Shown: piece by piece, positions 8,063 to 18,892 of the stretch
Position numbering within the stretch: position 1 is the first letter of the stretch
How the letters are laid out: each line of letters starts with the position of its first letter
NCBI GenBank assembly: GCA_009701885.1
Contig: WLJH01000015.1
Span: 1-64,000 of the forward strand
DNA length: 64,000 bases
Direction: 5' to 3'
Source of the DNA: Actinomycetota bacterium
GTDB taxonomy: Bacteria; Actinomycetota; Actinomycetes; Propionibacteriales; Nocardioidaceae
Translations under genes and position numbers: made by a program
The notes under the pieces: model-generated
Told to the model about the DNA's origin: nothing
The model's database searches: none
What the model saw: only the letters and a program-made list of their open reading frames with translations

Positions 8063-9526
8063 TCAGTGCCCGACCGGGACCTCGGCGTCCTCGGGAGCGT
8101 CCTCGGGTGCGTGCCGCGGCAGCACGAGCGCGAGCCCGACCACCGCGAGGGCGATCACCGCGCCCAGGCCGAAGGCCCACTGCAAGCCGCCGACGAGCGC
8201 CTCGGCCTCGCCGGCGCCCTCCTCGGCGAGGGCCGCCGCACGGCTGGAGAGGATCGTGACCGACACCGCGGTGCCGATCGCGCCCGCGACCTGCTGCGTG
8301 GTGCCGAGCAGCGAGCTGCCGTGGGAGTAGAGGTGCGGCGGCAGCGCACCGAGGCCGAGGGTGAAGACCGGGGTGAAGATGCCGGCCAGGCTCACCATCA
8401 GCAGCACGTGCGCGCCCACGACGAACGCGACGGGGGTCGACTCGCCCAGCATCGCCAGGGCACCGAGTGCCACGACCATGCCGATCGCGCCGGGCACGAC
8501 CAGCGGGCGGCTGCCGACCCGGTCGAAGGCGCGGCCCACGCGGGGGCCGAGCAGGCCCATGAGGATGCCGCCGGGCGCCACGACCAGGCCGGTGGCCAGC
8601 GGCGAGAGGCCACGGACGTCCTGGAGGTAGAGCGGCAGCAGGATCAGCGCGGCCAGCATCGCCATGAACGCCACCGCCATGAGCGAGATCGACACGGCGT
8701 ACGTGCGGTGGGAGAGCGTGCGCAGGTCGAGCAGCGGCTCACCGGTGCGCTGCAGCCGGAGCTGGCGGTGGACGAAGAGCCCGACGACCAGCAGTCCCAG
8801 CACCGCCGGGACCTCGGCGGGCACCGAGCCGCCTGCCCCCTCGCCCAGGCCGCTGAGGCCGTAGACCAGGCTGCCGAAGCCCAGGGCGGCCAGCACCACC
8901 GACGCCACGTCGACCCGGCCTGCGGTGGGCTCGCCCACGTCGGGCAGGCGGCGCAGCGAGACGACGGTGATGAGCACGGCGATCGGCAGGACGACGAGGA
9001 AGAGCCCGCGCCACGAGGTGAGCGCCAGGATCACGCCGGAGACCGCGGGACCGAGCGCCGGGGCGACGGAGATCGCCAGGGTCACGTTGCCCATCACCCG
9101 GCCGCGGTCGTGCACGGGGACGATCTTCATGATCGTGGTCATCAGCAGCGGCATCATCACCGCGGTGCCGGCCGCCTGCACGACCCGGCCGGCGACCAGG
9201 ACCCAGAAGACGGGCGCCAGCGCGACGACCAGGGTGCCGGCGCAGAAGGTCAGCATCGCCAACGTGAACGCCTGCCGCGTGGTCACCCGCTGCAGGAACC
9301 AGCCGGTCACCGGGATCACCGTGGCCATCGTCAGCAGGAAGGCCGTCGAGAGCCACTGCGCCGAGCGCGCGGTCACGTCGAACTCGACCATCAGCCGCGG
9401 GATCGCGTTGACCATGATCGTCTCGTTGAGGATGACGATGAACGTCGCCAGGACCAGCCAGCGCAGCACGCCGTAGTCGACGGGCGCGTCGGCGCGCTCG
9501 GGGGCGGCGGTGGTGGGCGAGGTCAT
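8063..9526 (-). CDS. MFS drug exporter, DHA2 (EmrB/QacA) family
   Basis: 487-residue polytopic protein, about 14 predicted membrane segments. Family motifs include WLSTAFLLTMATVIPVTGWFL, the motif C-like region APALGPAVSGVI and the motif A-like segment GPRVGRAFDRVG. Such pumps export drugs or dyes with proton exchange. ATG at 9526 precedes a typical short hydrophilic N-terminus. It converges on the SDR at 7285 with a 13-bp gap. No regulator is adjacent. Confidence 0.88.
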   Translation of the reverse strand: MTSPTTAAPERADAPVDYGVLRWLVLATFIVILNETIMVNAIPRLMVEFDVTARSAQWLSTAFLLTMATVIPVTGWFLQRVTTRQAFTLAMLTFCAGTLVVALAPVFWVLVAGRVVQAAGTAVMMPLLMTTIMKIVPVHDRGRVMGNVTLAISVAPALGPAVSGVILALTSWRGLFLVVLPIAVLITVVSLRRLPDVGEPTAGRVDVASVVLAALGFGSLVYGLSGLGEGAGGSVPAEVPAVLGLLVVGLFVHRQLRLQRTGEPLLDLRTLSHRTYAVSISLMAVAFMAMLAALILLPLYLQDVRGLSPLATGLVVAPGGILMGLLGPRVGRAFDRVGSRPLVVPGAIGMVVALGALAMLGESTPVAFVVGAHVLLMVSLAGIFTPVFTLGLGALPPHLYSHGSSLLGTTQQVAGAIGTAVSVTILSSRAAALAEEGAGEAEALVGGLQWAFGLGAVIALAVVGLALVLPRHAPEDAPEDAEVPVGH

Positions 9527-9684
9527 GCGGGGCTCCAGACGAGGCAGCGGGTGAGCAGGGGAGCGGGACCGGTGGTCCGGCGTCGACGGGCGGCGCGGAG
9601 GCGCGGCCACGGACAGTCTGACCTGGTCCAGCCCTCGAACTCATCGGGTTATTCCGGCCCCGCCGGGGTGTCCGGCCGCCTGCC

Positions 9685-9690
9685 TAGGCT
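9685..9690 (+). promoter_or_regulatory. -10 element of a leaderless promoter
   Basis: TAGGCT lies 6 bp before the GTG start of the SDR at 9697, so transcription would begin at or next to the start codon. Confidence 0.6.
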
Positions 9691-9696
9691 TGGAGC

Positions 9697-10680
9697 GTGA
9701 AGCAGACACTCGCCCGACTGGTCGACAGCGCCCTGGACCGCTCGGTGGTGCTGGGCTACACCGCGGTCGGCTCCGACGTACGACGCCGGCTGCCGACCTG
9801 GCCCGCCGACCCTGCCCCGGGGTCGATGACCGGCCGGCGCGTCGTGGTCACCGGGGCCACGTCGGGCATCGGCGAGGCGATGGCGCGCTCCTTCCTCGAC
9901 CTGGGCGCGACCGTGCACCTGCTCGGTCGCAACGCCGACAAGGTCGCGGCGTACGCCAGGGAGCTGCGCCAGGCCGTCCCGAACGCCGACGTGGTCGAGG
10001 AGGTCTGCGATGTCTCCGACCTCGACGCCGTCCGCGCGTGGTGCACCGACCTGGTCGGCCGCGTCGACGCGCTGCACGGGCTGGTGCACAACGCCGGCGT
10101 CATGCCGCCCGAGCGCACCGAGAGCCCGCAGGGCCACGAGCTCTCGCTCGCCTGCCACGTCCTCGGCCCGCACCTCATGACGAGCCTCCTGCGCGACCTG
10201 CTCGTCGCCGGCCCGGCCAGCGTCGTGTGGATGAGCTCGGGCGGGATGTACGGCGCCTCGCTGCACGCGCAGGACGCCGACGACGTGGAGTACCGCCGCG
10301 GGGAGTACGACGGGGTGCAGGCCTACGCCCGCACCAAGCGGATGCAGGTCGTCATGGCCGACGCGTGGGCCGAGCAGCTGCGCGGGACCGGGGTGCTGGT
10401 CGAGTCGATGCACCCCGGCTGGGCCACGACCCCCGGCGTCACCGCGAGCCTGCCCCGCTTCGACCGGCTCACGCGCCGGGTCAAGCGCACCGCCGCCGAC
10501 GGTGCGGACACCGCGGTCTGGCTGGTCGCGACCCGCCCGCCCTCGCAGCCCGGCCACTTCTGGCACGACCGGCGCCAGCGGCCCACGACCTTCGGGTGGC
10601 AGCGGGGCGAGGACCCCGCCCTGCGTGCCCGGCTGCTCGCCTACGTCGCCGGGGCCACGGGTGCCGCCTCCCTCGCCTGA
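9697..10680 (+). CDS. Short-chain dehydrogenase/reductase
   Basis: 327 residues. Cofactor motif VVVTGATSGIGEAMA (about 49-63), NAG in LVHNAGVMPPE, catalytic Ser in VVWMSSGG and YxxxK in YARTKRM. About 48 residues precede the Rossmann fold, as in DHRS12-like SDRs. The substrate is unknown; the presence of R in LLGRN suggests NADP(H) preference, by inference. Leaderless start; no Shine-Dalgarno sequence is seen. Confidence 0.85.
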   Translation: MKQTLARLVDSALDRSVVLGYTAVGSDVRRRLPTWPADPAPGSMTGRRVVVTGATSGIGEAMARSFLDLGATVHLLGRNADKVAAYARELRQAVPNADVVEEVCDVSDLDAVRAWCTDLVGRVDALHGLVHNAGVMPPERTESPQGHELSLACHVLGPHLMTSLLRDLLVAGPASVVWMSSGGMYGASLHAQDADDVEYRRGEYDGVQAYARTKRMQVVMADAWAEQLRGTGVLVESMHPGWATTPGVTASLPRFDRLTRRVKRTAADGADTAVWLVATRPPSQPGHFWHDRRQRPTTFGWQRGEDPALRARLLAYVAGATGAASLA

Positions 10681-11473
10681 CACCACGGCCGCCGTCCCTG
10701 CCGATGCCGCTGTCGCTCCCGCCGGGGCGACCGTGCACGTCGGCATCGACCTGGCCTGGGGCACGACGGCCCGCACGGGGGTGGCCGCGGTCGACGCCGA
10801 CGGCCGGCTGCTCCGCTCGGCCACGGTCGTCACCGACGAGGAGCTCGACGCCTGGCTGGCGGGGCTGCCCGGGCCGCTCGGGGTGGTGGCCGTCGACGCC
10901 CCCCTCGAGGTCCCGAACGCCACCGGGGCCCGCGGTGCCGAGCGCGAGCTGACCTCGGCGTACGGCCGCTACGGCTGCGGGTGCCACGTCGCCAACCGCT
11001 CGCGTCCGTGGTTCGACCCGCCCCGGGGCGAGGTGCTGGCCACCCGGCACGGGTGGACGCTGGAGCCCGACGCGATCGGCGCGGGCCGACCGGTGGCGGT
11101 CGAGGTCTACCCGCACGCCGCGCTCATCGGCCTCTTCGCCCTCGGCCGGGTCCTGCCCTACAAGGCCAAGGCGCGCCGTGACCTCGCCACCCGGCAGGAC
11201 GGCTTCGCCCGGCTGGTCGCGCTGCTCGAGTCCCTGCCCGAGCTGGGCCTGCTCGACGGGCCCGGGAGCGCGGACTGGGCCGAGCAGGTCGCAGCCGTCC
11301 GCGCCGCCACCCGGCCCGTGGACCTCGAGCGGGTCGAGGACCGCATCGATGCCGTGCTCTGCGCGCACCTGGCCTGGCGCTGGGCCGCCGACCCCGCCTC
11401 GCTGCACGTGTACGGCGGGCCCGGGCTCGGCCGGGTCGTCGCCCCGCCCCGCCCGACCCACCCGCGGGGCTGA
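10661..11473 (+). CDS. DUF429 family protein
   Basis: 270 residues from GTG at 10661, which overlaps the SDR end by 20 bp. Conserved DUF429 features are VGIDLAWG near the N-terminus, VAVDAPLEVPNATGAR, RYGCGCHVANRS, VEVYPHAA and the ERVEDRIDAVLCAHLAW segment. The fold resembles an RNase H/ASKHA nuclease-like core with acidic residues (D in GIDLAW, D in VDAPL, D in RIDAV), but no activity is established. GTG at 10733, just before VHVGIDLAWG, is an equally possible start. Confidence 0.8.
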   Translation: MPPPSPDTTAAVPADAAVAPAGATVHVGIDLAWGTTARTGVAAVDADGRLLRSATVVTDEELDAWLAGLPGPLGVVAVDAPLEVPNATGARGAERELTSAYGRYGCGCHVANRSRPWFDPPRGEVLATRHGWTLEPDAIGAGRPVAVEVYPHAALIGLFALGRVLPYKAKARRDLATRQDGFARLVALLESLPELGLLDGPGSADWAEQVAAVRAATRPVDLERVEDRIDAVLCAHLAWRWAADPASLHVYGGPGLGRVVAPPRPTHPRG

Positions 11474-11645
11474 GGTCGCTCCTGTCGGTCGAGCAGGCGA
11501 GCGCCAGCGAGCCGTCGTCGAGACCGCAGCACCGGTCCGTGGTCGCCGACCACAGCCAGCTCACGCGGTCTCCACGACGCCCTCGCCGGCGCCCTCGACG
11601 GCGCTCGGGCGGGAGAGACCCACGGTGGGGACCGATACTGGAGCC

Positions 11646-12329
11646 GTGTCCCGCCGTACCCGCCTGCTGCTCCTCCTGCTGCTCGTCGTGGTCGTCAACC
11701 TCGGCCCGCTCGGCTCGTGGTGGACCCAGGAGCGGCTGGACCGTGACGGGGTCTCCGAGCGCGTGGCCGCCTCGACCGAGGGCATGCCCGAGGGGCAGGT
11801 GGTCGTCGCCCTGCCGCCGGAGGTGACCGACGCAGTCGCCCCGGACGACGCGGACGGCACCGAGGACCAGGCAGCCGACCGGGCGGGACTGCTCGCGCGC
11901 ACCGCCACCCTGGAGCCCGCGGCGTACGACGACGCGGTGGCCACCGGGGAGGTCGAGGTCACCTGGCTCGAGGACGACCCCGCGACGTACCGGGTCGAGG
12001 GCGAGCAGGGCGGCACCGGGTTGGCCACGCTGCTGGTGGTCAACGCCGGGGTGCTGCTCCTGGTCGCGGTCGTGCTGCTGCTGCGCGGGCGGACCCGCCC
12101 CGAGCTGCGGATGGTGGCGACCGCCGACGTGCGACGGGTGCCGCCGGGGCCGCTGCTGGAGCGCGTGGAGGGCAACGACTACGTCGTGCGCGGGGACGTG
12201 GAGTCGCTGAGCGAGGACGAGCTGGTGCTGGCGGTGGCCGACCGTCGCGTGCGGGTGCTGCTGGACGGGCACGCCAACCCGGCGTCGTACCAGCACTCGG
12301 TCGAGGTGCGCGGGACGATGATCGGGTGA
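11646..12329 (+). CDS. Hypothetical membrane protein with two TM segments
   Basis: 227 residues. An N-terminal signal/anchor (LLLLLLLVVVVNLGPLG) is followed by an acidic outside domain of about 100 residues, a second TM (LATLLVVNAGVLLLVAVVLLL) and a cytosolic C-terminal domain of about 80 residues. I do not recognise the family. GTG at 11646 follows GATACT by 6 bp, a leaderless arrangement. Confidence 0.7.
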   Translation: MSRRTRLLLLLLLVVVVNLGPLGSWWTQERLDRDGVSERVAASTEGMPEGQVVVALPPEVTDAVAPDDADGTEDQAADRAGLLARTATLEPAAYDDAVATGEVEVTWLEDDPATYRVEGEQGGTGLATLLVVNAGVLLLVAVVLLLRGRTRPELRMVATADVRRVPPGPLLERVEGNDYVVRGDVESLSEDELVLAVADRRVRVLLDGHANPASYQHSVEVRGTMIG

Positions 12330-12354
12330 GGCTCGGGTGAGGCTCGGGTGAGGA
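12322..12354. repeat. 11-bp tandem repeat x3 over a stop codon
   Basis: The unit TCGGGTGAGGC is repeated three times, the last with one change. The first copy contains the TGA stop of the preceding gene. It lies just ahead of the glutathione peroxidase gene. Confidence 0.8.
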
Positions 12355-12387
12355 TCGTGCTGGGCCGCCCCTGACAGACTCGGGGCC

Positions 12388-12870
12388 ATGACCTCGCTCC
12401 AGGACTTCTCCGCACGCTCCATCGACGGGCGCGACATCGACCTCTCGGAGTACAAGGGCCAGGTGGTCCTTGTCGTGAACACGGCCTCGCAGTGCGGCTT
12501 CACCCCGCAGTACCAGGGCCTGCAGAAGCTGCACGACACCTACAGCGCGCGCGGCTTCACCGTGCTCGGCTTCCCGTGCGACCAGTTCGGCCACCAGGAG
12601 CCGGGCGACGACGCGGAGATCGCCGGCTTCTGCGAGCGCAACTTCGGCGTGACCTTCCCGCTCTTCTCCAAGATTGAGGTCAACGGCGACGGGGCGCACC
12701 CGCTCTACCAGTGGCTGCGCTCGGAGAAGGGCGGTCTGCTGGGCAGCAAGATCAAGTGGAACTTCACCAAGTACCTCCTGGGCAAGGACGGCCAGGTCAT
12801 CGGCCGCTACTCGCCGACCACCAAGCCCGAGAAGATCGCCTCCGACATCGAGAAGGCCCTCGCCGCGTGA
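12388..12870 (+). CDS. Glutathione peroxidase family thiol peroxidase
   Basis: 160 residues with the GPx signature: NTASQCGFTPQY with peroxidatic C36, GFPCDQFGHQEPG (resolving Cys and Gln) and WNFTKYLLG (Trp-Asn of the tetrad). Cys-type enzymes of this class usually use thioredoxin rather than glutathione. A CAGACT hexamer 7 bp before ATG suggests leaderless transcription. The stop overlaps the next gene's GTG. A second GPx lies at 34588. Confidence 0.93.
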   Translation: MTSLQDFSARSIDGRDIDLSEYKGQVVLVVNTASQCGFTPQYQGLQKLHDTYSARGFTVLGFPCDQFGHQEPGDDAEIAGFCERNFGVTFPLFSKIEVNGDGAHPLYQWLRSEKGGLLGSKIKWNFTKYLLGKDGQVIGRYSPTTKPEKIASDIEKALAA

Positions 12871-13340
12871 CCCGCTTCACCGCCGGCACCGAGGCCAGCG
12901 CGGTCATCACCGCGAGCCGCGAGGAGGTCTGGGCGCTGCTCGAGGACCCCGACGCGATCGCGGAGATGACCCCCTTCGTCAAGCGGATCACCGCCGACGG
13001 GGACCACTGGACCTGGGAGCTCGGCGGGATCGAGGTGCTCGGCAAGTCGGTGTCGCCGGTCTTCACCGAGCGGATGGACTTCGACGAGCCGAGCCGCATC
13101 GAGTTCACCCACGACCCGCCCGCCGGTCGCACCGAGCGGTCCGCGGTCGAGGGGTGGTACGACCTGGCCGAGCACGACGAGGGCACCCTGCTGCGCACCA
13201 GCCTGGAGATCTGCCTCGACCTGCCGCTGCCGAGGCTCTCCTCGAAGGCGGTCACCGCCACGATGAAGGGTGTCGTCGGCAAGATGGGCGACCGGTTCGC
13301 CGACAACCTGCTCGCCCGGCTGGGCGCGCGGGAGGTGTGA
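12867..13340 (+). CDS. SRPBCC (START-like) family protein
   Basis: 157 residues with the SRPBCC pattern: an N-terminal strand SAVITASREEVWALLEDPDAI, beta strands with TWELGGIEVLGKSV, and a C-terminal helix MKGVVGKMGDRFADNLLARLG. Such proteins bind hydrophobic ligands; this one resembles the CoxG-like/cyclase group. The GTG start overlaps the GPx stop (GTGA), so the pair is co-translated. Confidence 0.82.
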   Translation: MTRFTAGTEASAVITASREEVWALLEDPDAIAEMTPFVKRITADGDHWTWELGGIEVLGKSVSPVFTERMDFDEPSRIEFTHDPPAGRTERSAVEGWYDLAEHDEGTLLRTSLEICLDLPLPRLSSKAVTATMKGVVGKMGDRFADNLLARLGAREV

Positions 13341-13346
13341 GCGGGG

Positions 13347-13406
13347 GTACTCCGAATCAATTCTGATCCTCAGCGCGAGCTGGGCATCACGGGTGATTCG
13401 GAGTAC
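13347..13406. repeat. Palindrome family 1, copy 1
   Basis: Perfect 13-bp inverted ends GTACTCCGAATCA (13347-13359) and TGATTCGGAGTAC (13394-13406), with an imperfect inner stem. It begins 7 bp after the SRPBCC stop. Other copies are at 36558, 42082, 44540 and 61018. Confidence 0.9.
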
Positions 13407-13431
13407 GCCGCCGCGCACCCCCCACACTGAC

Positions 13432-13464
13432 GAGCCCGCCCCCGGCCTGGCCGGGAGCGGGCTC
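13432..13464. terminator. Bidirectional hairpin terminator
   Basis: GAGCCCGC / GCGGGCTC enclosing CCCGGCC-T-GGCCGGG, near-perfect with one mismatch. It lies between the convergent SRPBCC and MMPL genes. Confidence 0.85.
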
Positions 13465-13478
13465 TGGTGCGTCGTGGC

Positions 13479-15851
13479 TCAGACGAGCACGTCGGAGTCG
13501 TCGGCCGCCTCGTCGAGGTCGGTCTCCGACAGCGCGGGCCCGCCGGCCAGGCGCGGCCGCCGGAGCTTCTCGCCCTCGACGTCGACGTTGGGCAGGACCT
13601 TGTCCAGCCACGCCGGCATCCACCACGCCTTCTCGTCCATCAGGTAGAGCAGCGCCGGGATCAGCACCATCCGCACGACGAAGGCGTCGAAGATGATGGC
13701 GGCGGCCAGGGCGAAGCCCATCGACTTCACGACGGCGTCGTCCTGGAGCACGAAGGCCGCGAACACGGCGATCATGATCGCGGCGGCGGCGGTGACGACG
13801 CGAGCGGAGTTGCGGAAGCCGTCGACGACCGCCTCGCGGGTGCTCATGCCGTGCACGTGCGCCTCGCGCATCCGGGTCACCAGGAAGACCTGGTAGTCCA
13901 TCGCCAGGCCGAAGACCAAGCCGATGAGGAAGATCGGCATGAAGCTGACGATCGGCTGGCCCTCCAGGATGCCGAACGCGCCCTGCTGGAAGACCGCGAC
14001 GGTGGCGCCCAGGGTGGCCAGCACCGAGAGGAGGAAGCCCAGGGTGGCGGTCAGCGGCACCAGGACCGAGCGGAAGACGATCATCAGCAGCAGGAAGGCG
14101 AGCCCGATGACGATCGCCAGGTAGACCGGCAACGCGTCGGCGAGCCGGTCGGACACGTCGGTGGTGATCGCGGTCAGACCGGTGACGCCGGTATCGGTGC
14201 CGGTGGCGTCCTCGATGCCCGGCTCGCCTGCGCGCATGTCCTCGAGCAAGTCCGTGGCCCGGGAGTCCTCGGGCCCGAACTCCGGCAGCACCTGCACCAG
14301 CGCCCCGGTCGCGGGTTCGGTGACGGTGCCGTCCTCGGTGAGGGTCGCGTTGGTAGTCACGACCTGGGCGTTCTGGACGCCGTCGAGGCTCGCGGCCCAG
14401 GTGGCGACGTCGCCGAAGGCGGCCTGCCGCTCCTCCTCGGCGACCTGACGGCCGTCGACGACGACCAGCAGCGGGGCCTCACGGCCTGGGCCGAACGCGT
14501 CCGAGATGAGGTCGGAGGCCTGGCGCTGCGTGGTGTCGGTCGGGCGGGTGGAGTCGGTCGGGAAGGCCAGTTGCAGGTCCTTCAGCGGGATGGCCAGGGC
14601 ACCCAGGCCGACCACCACGGCGAGCACCAGCGCCACGGGCGCGCGACCCACGAACCGAGCCCAGCGCACGCCGTTGTTGAGCACGCGACCGTCCTCGTCG
14701 TGGACGGGGCGGTAGCGGCGTACGCGACCGGCGAAGGCCTTGGACTTGAACATGCCCAGGACGGCCGGTAGCAGGGTCAGCGCCACGAGCACGGCCACGA
14801 AGACCGTCGCAGCGGCGGCCAGACCCATGGTCGTCAGGAAGGGGATGCCGACGACGGCCAGCGCCGCGAGGGCGATGAGCACCGTGAGGCCGGCGAAGAC
14901 CACGGCGGAGCCGGCGGTACCCACGGCCACCCCCACGGCCTCGGCCCGGTCGTCGGTGTGGTGCAGCTCGGTGCGGTAGCGGGCGAGGATGAACAATGTG
15001 TAGTCGATGCCGACGGCGAGACCGATCATCGAGGCCAAGATCGTGGCCGAGGAGTCGACCTCCAGGAACGCTGTCATGGCGGTGACGCCGGTCAGACCCA
15101 GAGCCACGCCCAAGACGGCGCTGAAGATCGGCATGCCAGCGGCGACGAGCGAGCCGAAGGTCAGCACGAGCACGACGAGGGCAACGGCGAGCCCGATGGC
15201 CTCGGAGGCGAGGCCGAGCTCCGGCACGCCGGTGGTACCGGGACCGTTGGCCTCGACCTCGAGGCCGGACTCGCGGGCCTCGGCCATGACCTCGTCGAGC
15301 GCCTCGAGGGTGTTGGGCTCGACGTCGGCGGAGCTCTCGACGTCCCACTCGAAGGTGATGATGCCGGTACGCCGGTCCTCGCTGAGCGGGGAGAGCGCGG
15401 CGGCGTCGGCGCGGGACTGCTCCAGGCCGGCCTCGTCAGCGCCGGCGGCCTGGGCGGCCCCGACGAGCTGTTCCTCGATGGCGGCGGCCTGCTTCACCGG
15501 TCCCACGATCTGGGGCTGCTCGGGCTGCTGTGGCAGCGCGGCGAGGTCTGCGTTGAGGTCGGCGATCGCCTGGCGCCAGCGGGGCTGGTCCAGCGTCGCG
15601 CCCTCCGGGGCCTGCACGACGACGTTGACATTGGCGGCGTCGAAGGCGCTCTCCGAGCCGGCGAAGAGCTCGGACTGGATGTCGGCCGCCTCCTCCGAAG
15701 GGATCCCGGGGATGGTGAAGTTCTCGCTCAGCGGCTTGGAGAAGGCTGCGGCGAACGCGCCGAGCGCGATCAGCAGGACTAGCCAGCCGGCGATGAAGCG
15801 CGGCCAGTGGCGGAACGCGGTGGTGCCAAGGCGGTGGAGCAGCGTGGCCAT
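13479..15851 (-). CDS. MMPL-family RND transporter
   Basis: 790 residues. An N-terminal TM (about 18-36) is followed by a large outside domain, a TM bundle with AVGIDYTLFILARYR, a second outside domain and a second bundle with GLAMDYQVFLVTRMRE. The D-Y pairs in these TM segments are the proton-relay residues of MMPL proteins. It exports lipids or drugs across the membrane. ATG at 15851 has AGGAGA upstream. The TetR gene lies 122 bp upstream on the same strand and probably controls it. Confidence 0.92.
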   Translation of the reverse strand: MATLLHRLGTTAFRHWPRFIAGWLVLLIALGAFAAAFSKPLSENFTIPGIPSEEAADIQSELFAGSESAFDAANVNVVVQAPEGATLDQPRWRQAIADLNADLAALPQQPEQPQIVGPVKQAAAIEEQLVGAAQAAGADEAGLEQSRADAAALSPLSEDRRTGIITFEWDVESSADVEPNTLEALDEVMAEARESGLEVEANGPGTTGVPELGLASEAIGLAVALVVLVLTFGSLVAAGMPIFSAVLGVALGLTGVTAMTAFLEVDSSATILASMIGLAVGIDYTLFILARYRTELHHTDDRAEAVGVAVGTAGSAVVFAGLTVLIALAALAVVGIPFLTTMGLAAAATVFVAVLVALTLLPAVLGMFKSKAFAGRVRRYRPVHDEDGRVLNNGVRWARFVGRAPVALVLAVVVGLGALAIPLKDLQLAFPTDSTRPTDTTQRQASDLISDAFGPGREAPLLVVVDGRQVAEEERQAAFGDVATWAASLDGVQNAQVVTTNATLTEDGTVTEPATGALVQVLPEFGPEDSRATDLLEDMRAGEPGIEDATGTDTGVTGLTAITTDVSDRLADALPVYLAIVIGLAFLLLMIVFRSVLVPLTATLGFLLSVLATLGATVAVFQQGAFGILEGQPIVSFMPIFLIGLVFGLAMDYQVFLVTRMREAHVHGMSTREAVVDGFRNSARVVTAAAAIMIAVFAAFVLQDDAVVKSMGFALAAAIIFDAFVVRMVLIPALLYLMDEKAWWMPAWLDKVLPNVDVEGEKLRRPRLAGGPALSETDLDEAADDSDVLV

Positions 15852-15973
15852 CGAGGTCTCTCCTGGGTGGTGATCGGTCTGACGATCAGGTCTGGTCAGT
15901 CGGGCGGTGCGGCGGCTGGGCGGCGCGGTCTCGGCAGAGGGGCGGTGCGCCAGGTCGGGAAGTCGGGAGGCGG

Positions 15974-16606
15974 TCAGGTGAAGAGCTCTCCGGCCAGGCG
16001 AAGGTGGTCGGTGAACAACTCGGCGAGCTCGGGGTCGTCGGGACCGCCCTGGCTGAAGGACTCCAGCGCGGCGTCGAAGACCGCGATGAGCAGGGCGACC
16101 GCGAGCCGGGCGCGGACCGCGCCGAAGTCGGGACCCTCGCGCTCGAGGACCAGGCCGACGATCTGCTCGGCCACCTCCTCGAAACGCTCGTGGATCACGG
16201 TGAGGAGCCGGGGCGATGAGGTGAGGACGCTGCGGCGCAGCCGCGCGGACTCGCGGTCGATCGTCTGGGTGGCGAGCAGGGGCCGCGTGAGCTCACCGAG
16301 GTCGTCCACCAGGCGGCTGTGCGGCCCGCCGGCGCGGAACGCCTCCGCCACGGGGGCGAGCTCCGGGGAGGAGAACTGCGGCGGCTCGGCGCCGCCGAGC
16401 ACGGCGTCGACCTTGCTGGGGAAGTAGTTGAACAGGGTGCGGCGCGAGACCTCCGCCTGCTCGGCCAGCTCATCCATCGTGAAGCCGTCGAAGCCGGCCT
16501 CCAGGCACAGCCGCTGCGCGCAGCGCACGATGCGCCGCCGCGTCTGCTCCTGCTTCTGCACCCGCCCCCCGAGGGCGCGCGCTGCACTGATGGCCATGGA
16601 GTGCAT
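15974..16606 (-). CDS. TetR-family regulator of the MMPL pump
   Basis: 210 residues. The N-terminal HTH (TRRRIVRCAQRLCLEAGFDGFTMDELAEQAEVSRRTLFNYFPSK, in two parts) is a textbook TetR domain; the C-terminal domain is a helical ligand pocket. A 15-bp inverted repeat covers the ATG at 16606 and a CATAGT -10-like hexamer, so autorepression is likely. ATG at 16597 is an alternative start. Position implies control of the downstream MMPL exporter. Confidence 0.88.
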   Translation of the reverse strand: MHSMAISAARALGGRVQKQEQTRRRIVRCAQRLCLEAGFDGFTMDELAEQAEVSRRTLFNYFPSKVDAVLGGAEPPQFSSPELAPVAEAFRAGGPHSRLVDDLGELTRPLLATQTIDRESARLRRSVLTSSPRLLTVIHERFEEVAEQIVGLVLEREGPDFGAVRARLAVALLIAVFDAALESFSQGGPDDPELAELFTDHLRLAGELFT

Positions 16607-16614
16607 TCTGCACT
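16600..16614. promoter_or_regulatory. Putative TetR operator
   Basis: AGTGCA-TTC-TGCACT is a perfect inverted repeat at the start of the TetR gene, overlapping the likely -10 (CATAGT on the minus strand, 16612-16617). Confidence 0.6.
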
Positions 16615-16774
16615 ATGCGTTCAAGGGTGCAAAAATGTGAGGGCGGTCACAGAGCACGCGGACCGACCGGGTGTGGCGGTCCCGGCCGCCCGCACATGAG
16701 GTCGTAGCCGTGGACGGGTCGTTGTGGTCGTGGGTGAGTTGCCGGTAACCGCGACCCGGGCAGAGAGTGGCGAG

Positions 16775-18166
<1,392 letters not shown>

Positions 18167-18184
18167 GGGCGAGCTCGGCGGTGC

Positions 18185-18892
18185 TCAGCCCGCCGCGTCG
18201 GCGCGCCACTCCTCGGGCGCCCGGACGAGCACCCGGCGCTCCAGCGCGCGGGCGGCGTCGCTGCGCAGCTGCGCGCGGACGGTGACGGCGTACGGACCCT
18301 CGCGGAGCAGCAGGCTCCCCTCCCACGCACCGTCGTCGGTCGCCTGCGGCGTCCAGACCTGCGCCGTCGCGCCACCGCGCAGGGTCCGCACCACCCCACG
18401 CGCGTCCTCGCCGTGGAGGTCGTCGAGGAACCGCACGGCCGGCTTCCGGGCGGTGACCTCGCTGTAGGTGACCGCGACGGGACGACCGCCGATGCTCTGC
18501 TTGCAGGTCCACATGGCCGGGCGGGTGTAGGTCGGGTTGCGCTCGAGCTCGTCGACGCAGTCGACCTGGTCGGGCCGGAAGGAGGGGAACACCCGGGTGA
18601 GGCCGTCGGTGCCCCGCGGGCGCACGCACTGCTCCGGAGCATCGACCTCCTCGCCGTCCCAGCAGGTCACGGAGCCGGTCGCCGAGGCGGGTTCGGTCTC
18701 CCCGAGGAGCAGCCGGCCGCCCACCCCGCCGGTGACCGCGAGCCCGACCAGGAGCGGCAGCACGACCAGCACGGTGCGTCGCGCACCGGGACGGGAGGCG
18801 CCCCGCGGGCTCTCGTCGAGCACGGTGTCGTCGCGCACCAGCGGGTCAGGGCCCGGGGGCTCCGCGTCCTGCGACCCGCGCACCGGTCTCAC
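18185..18892 (-). CDS. Hypothetical single-pass membrane protein
   Basis: 235 residues. A short cytosolic N-terminus is followed by one TM ([20 protein letters not shown], about residues 36-55), then an outside domain with four Cys ([24 protein letters not shown]), probably disulfide-bonded. I do not recognise the family. GTG at 18892 overlaps the stop of the glucokinase gene (GTGA), so the two form an operon. It converges on malic enzyme. Confidence 0.7.
   Translation of the reverse strand: MRPVRGSQDAEPPGPDPLVRDDTVLDESPRGASRPGARRTVLVVLPLLVGLAVTGGVGGRLLLGETEPASATGSVTCWDGEEVDAPEQCVRPRGTDGLTRVFPSFRPDQVDCVDELERNPTYTRPAMWTCKQSIGGRPVAVTYSEVTARKPAVRFLDDLHGEDARGVVRTLRGGATAQVWTPQATDDGAWEGSLLLREGPYAVTVRAQLRSDAARALERRVLVRAPEEWRADAAG

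Noticed and set aside
7433..9700. A 755-codon plus-strand open frame over the SDR and MFS genes
   Set aside because: Arg/Glu/His-rich without domains; both underlying genes are clear in other frames.
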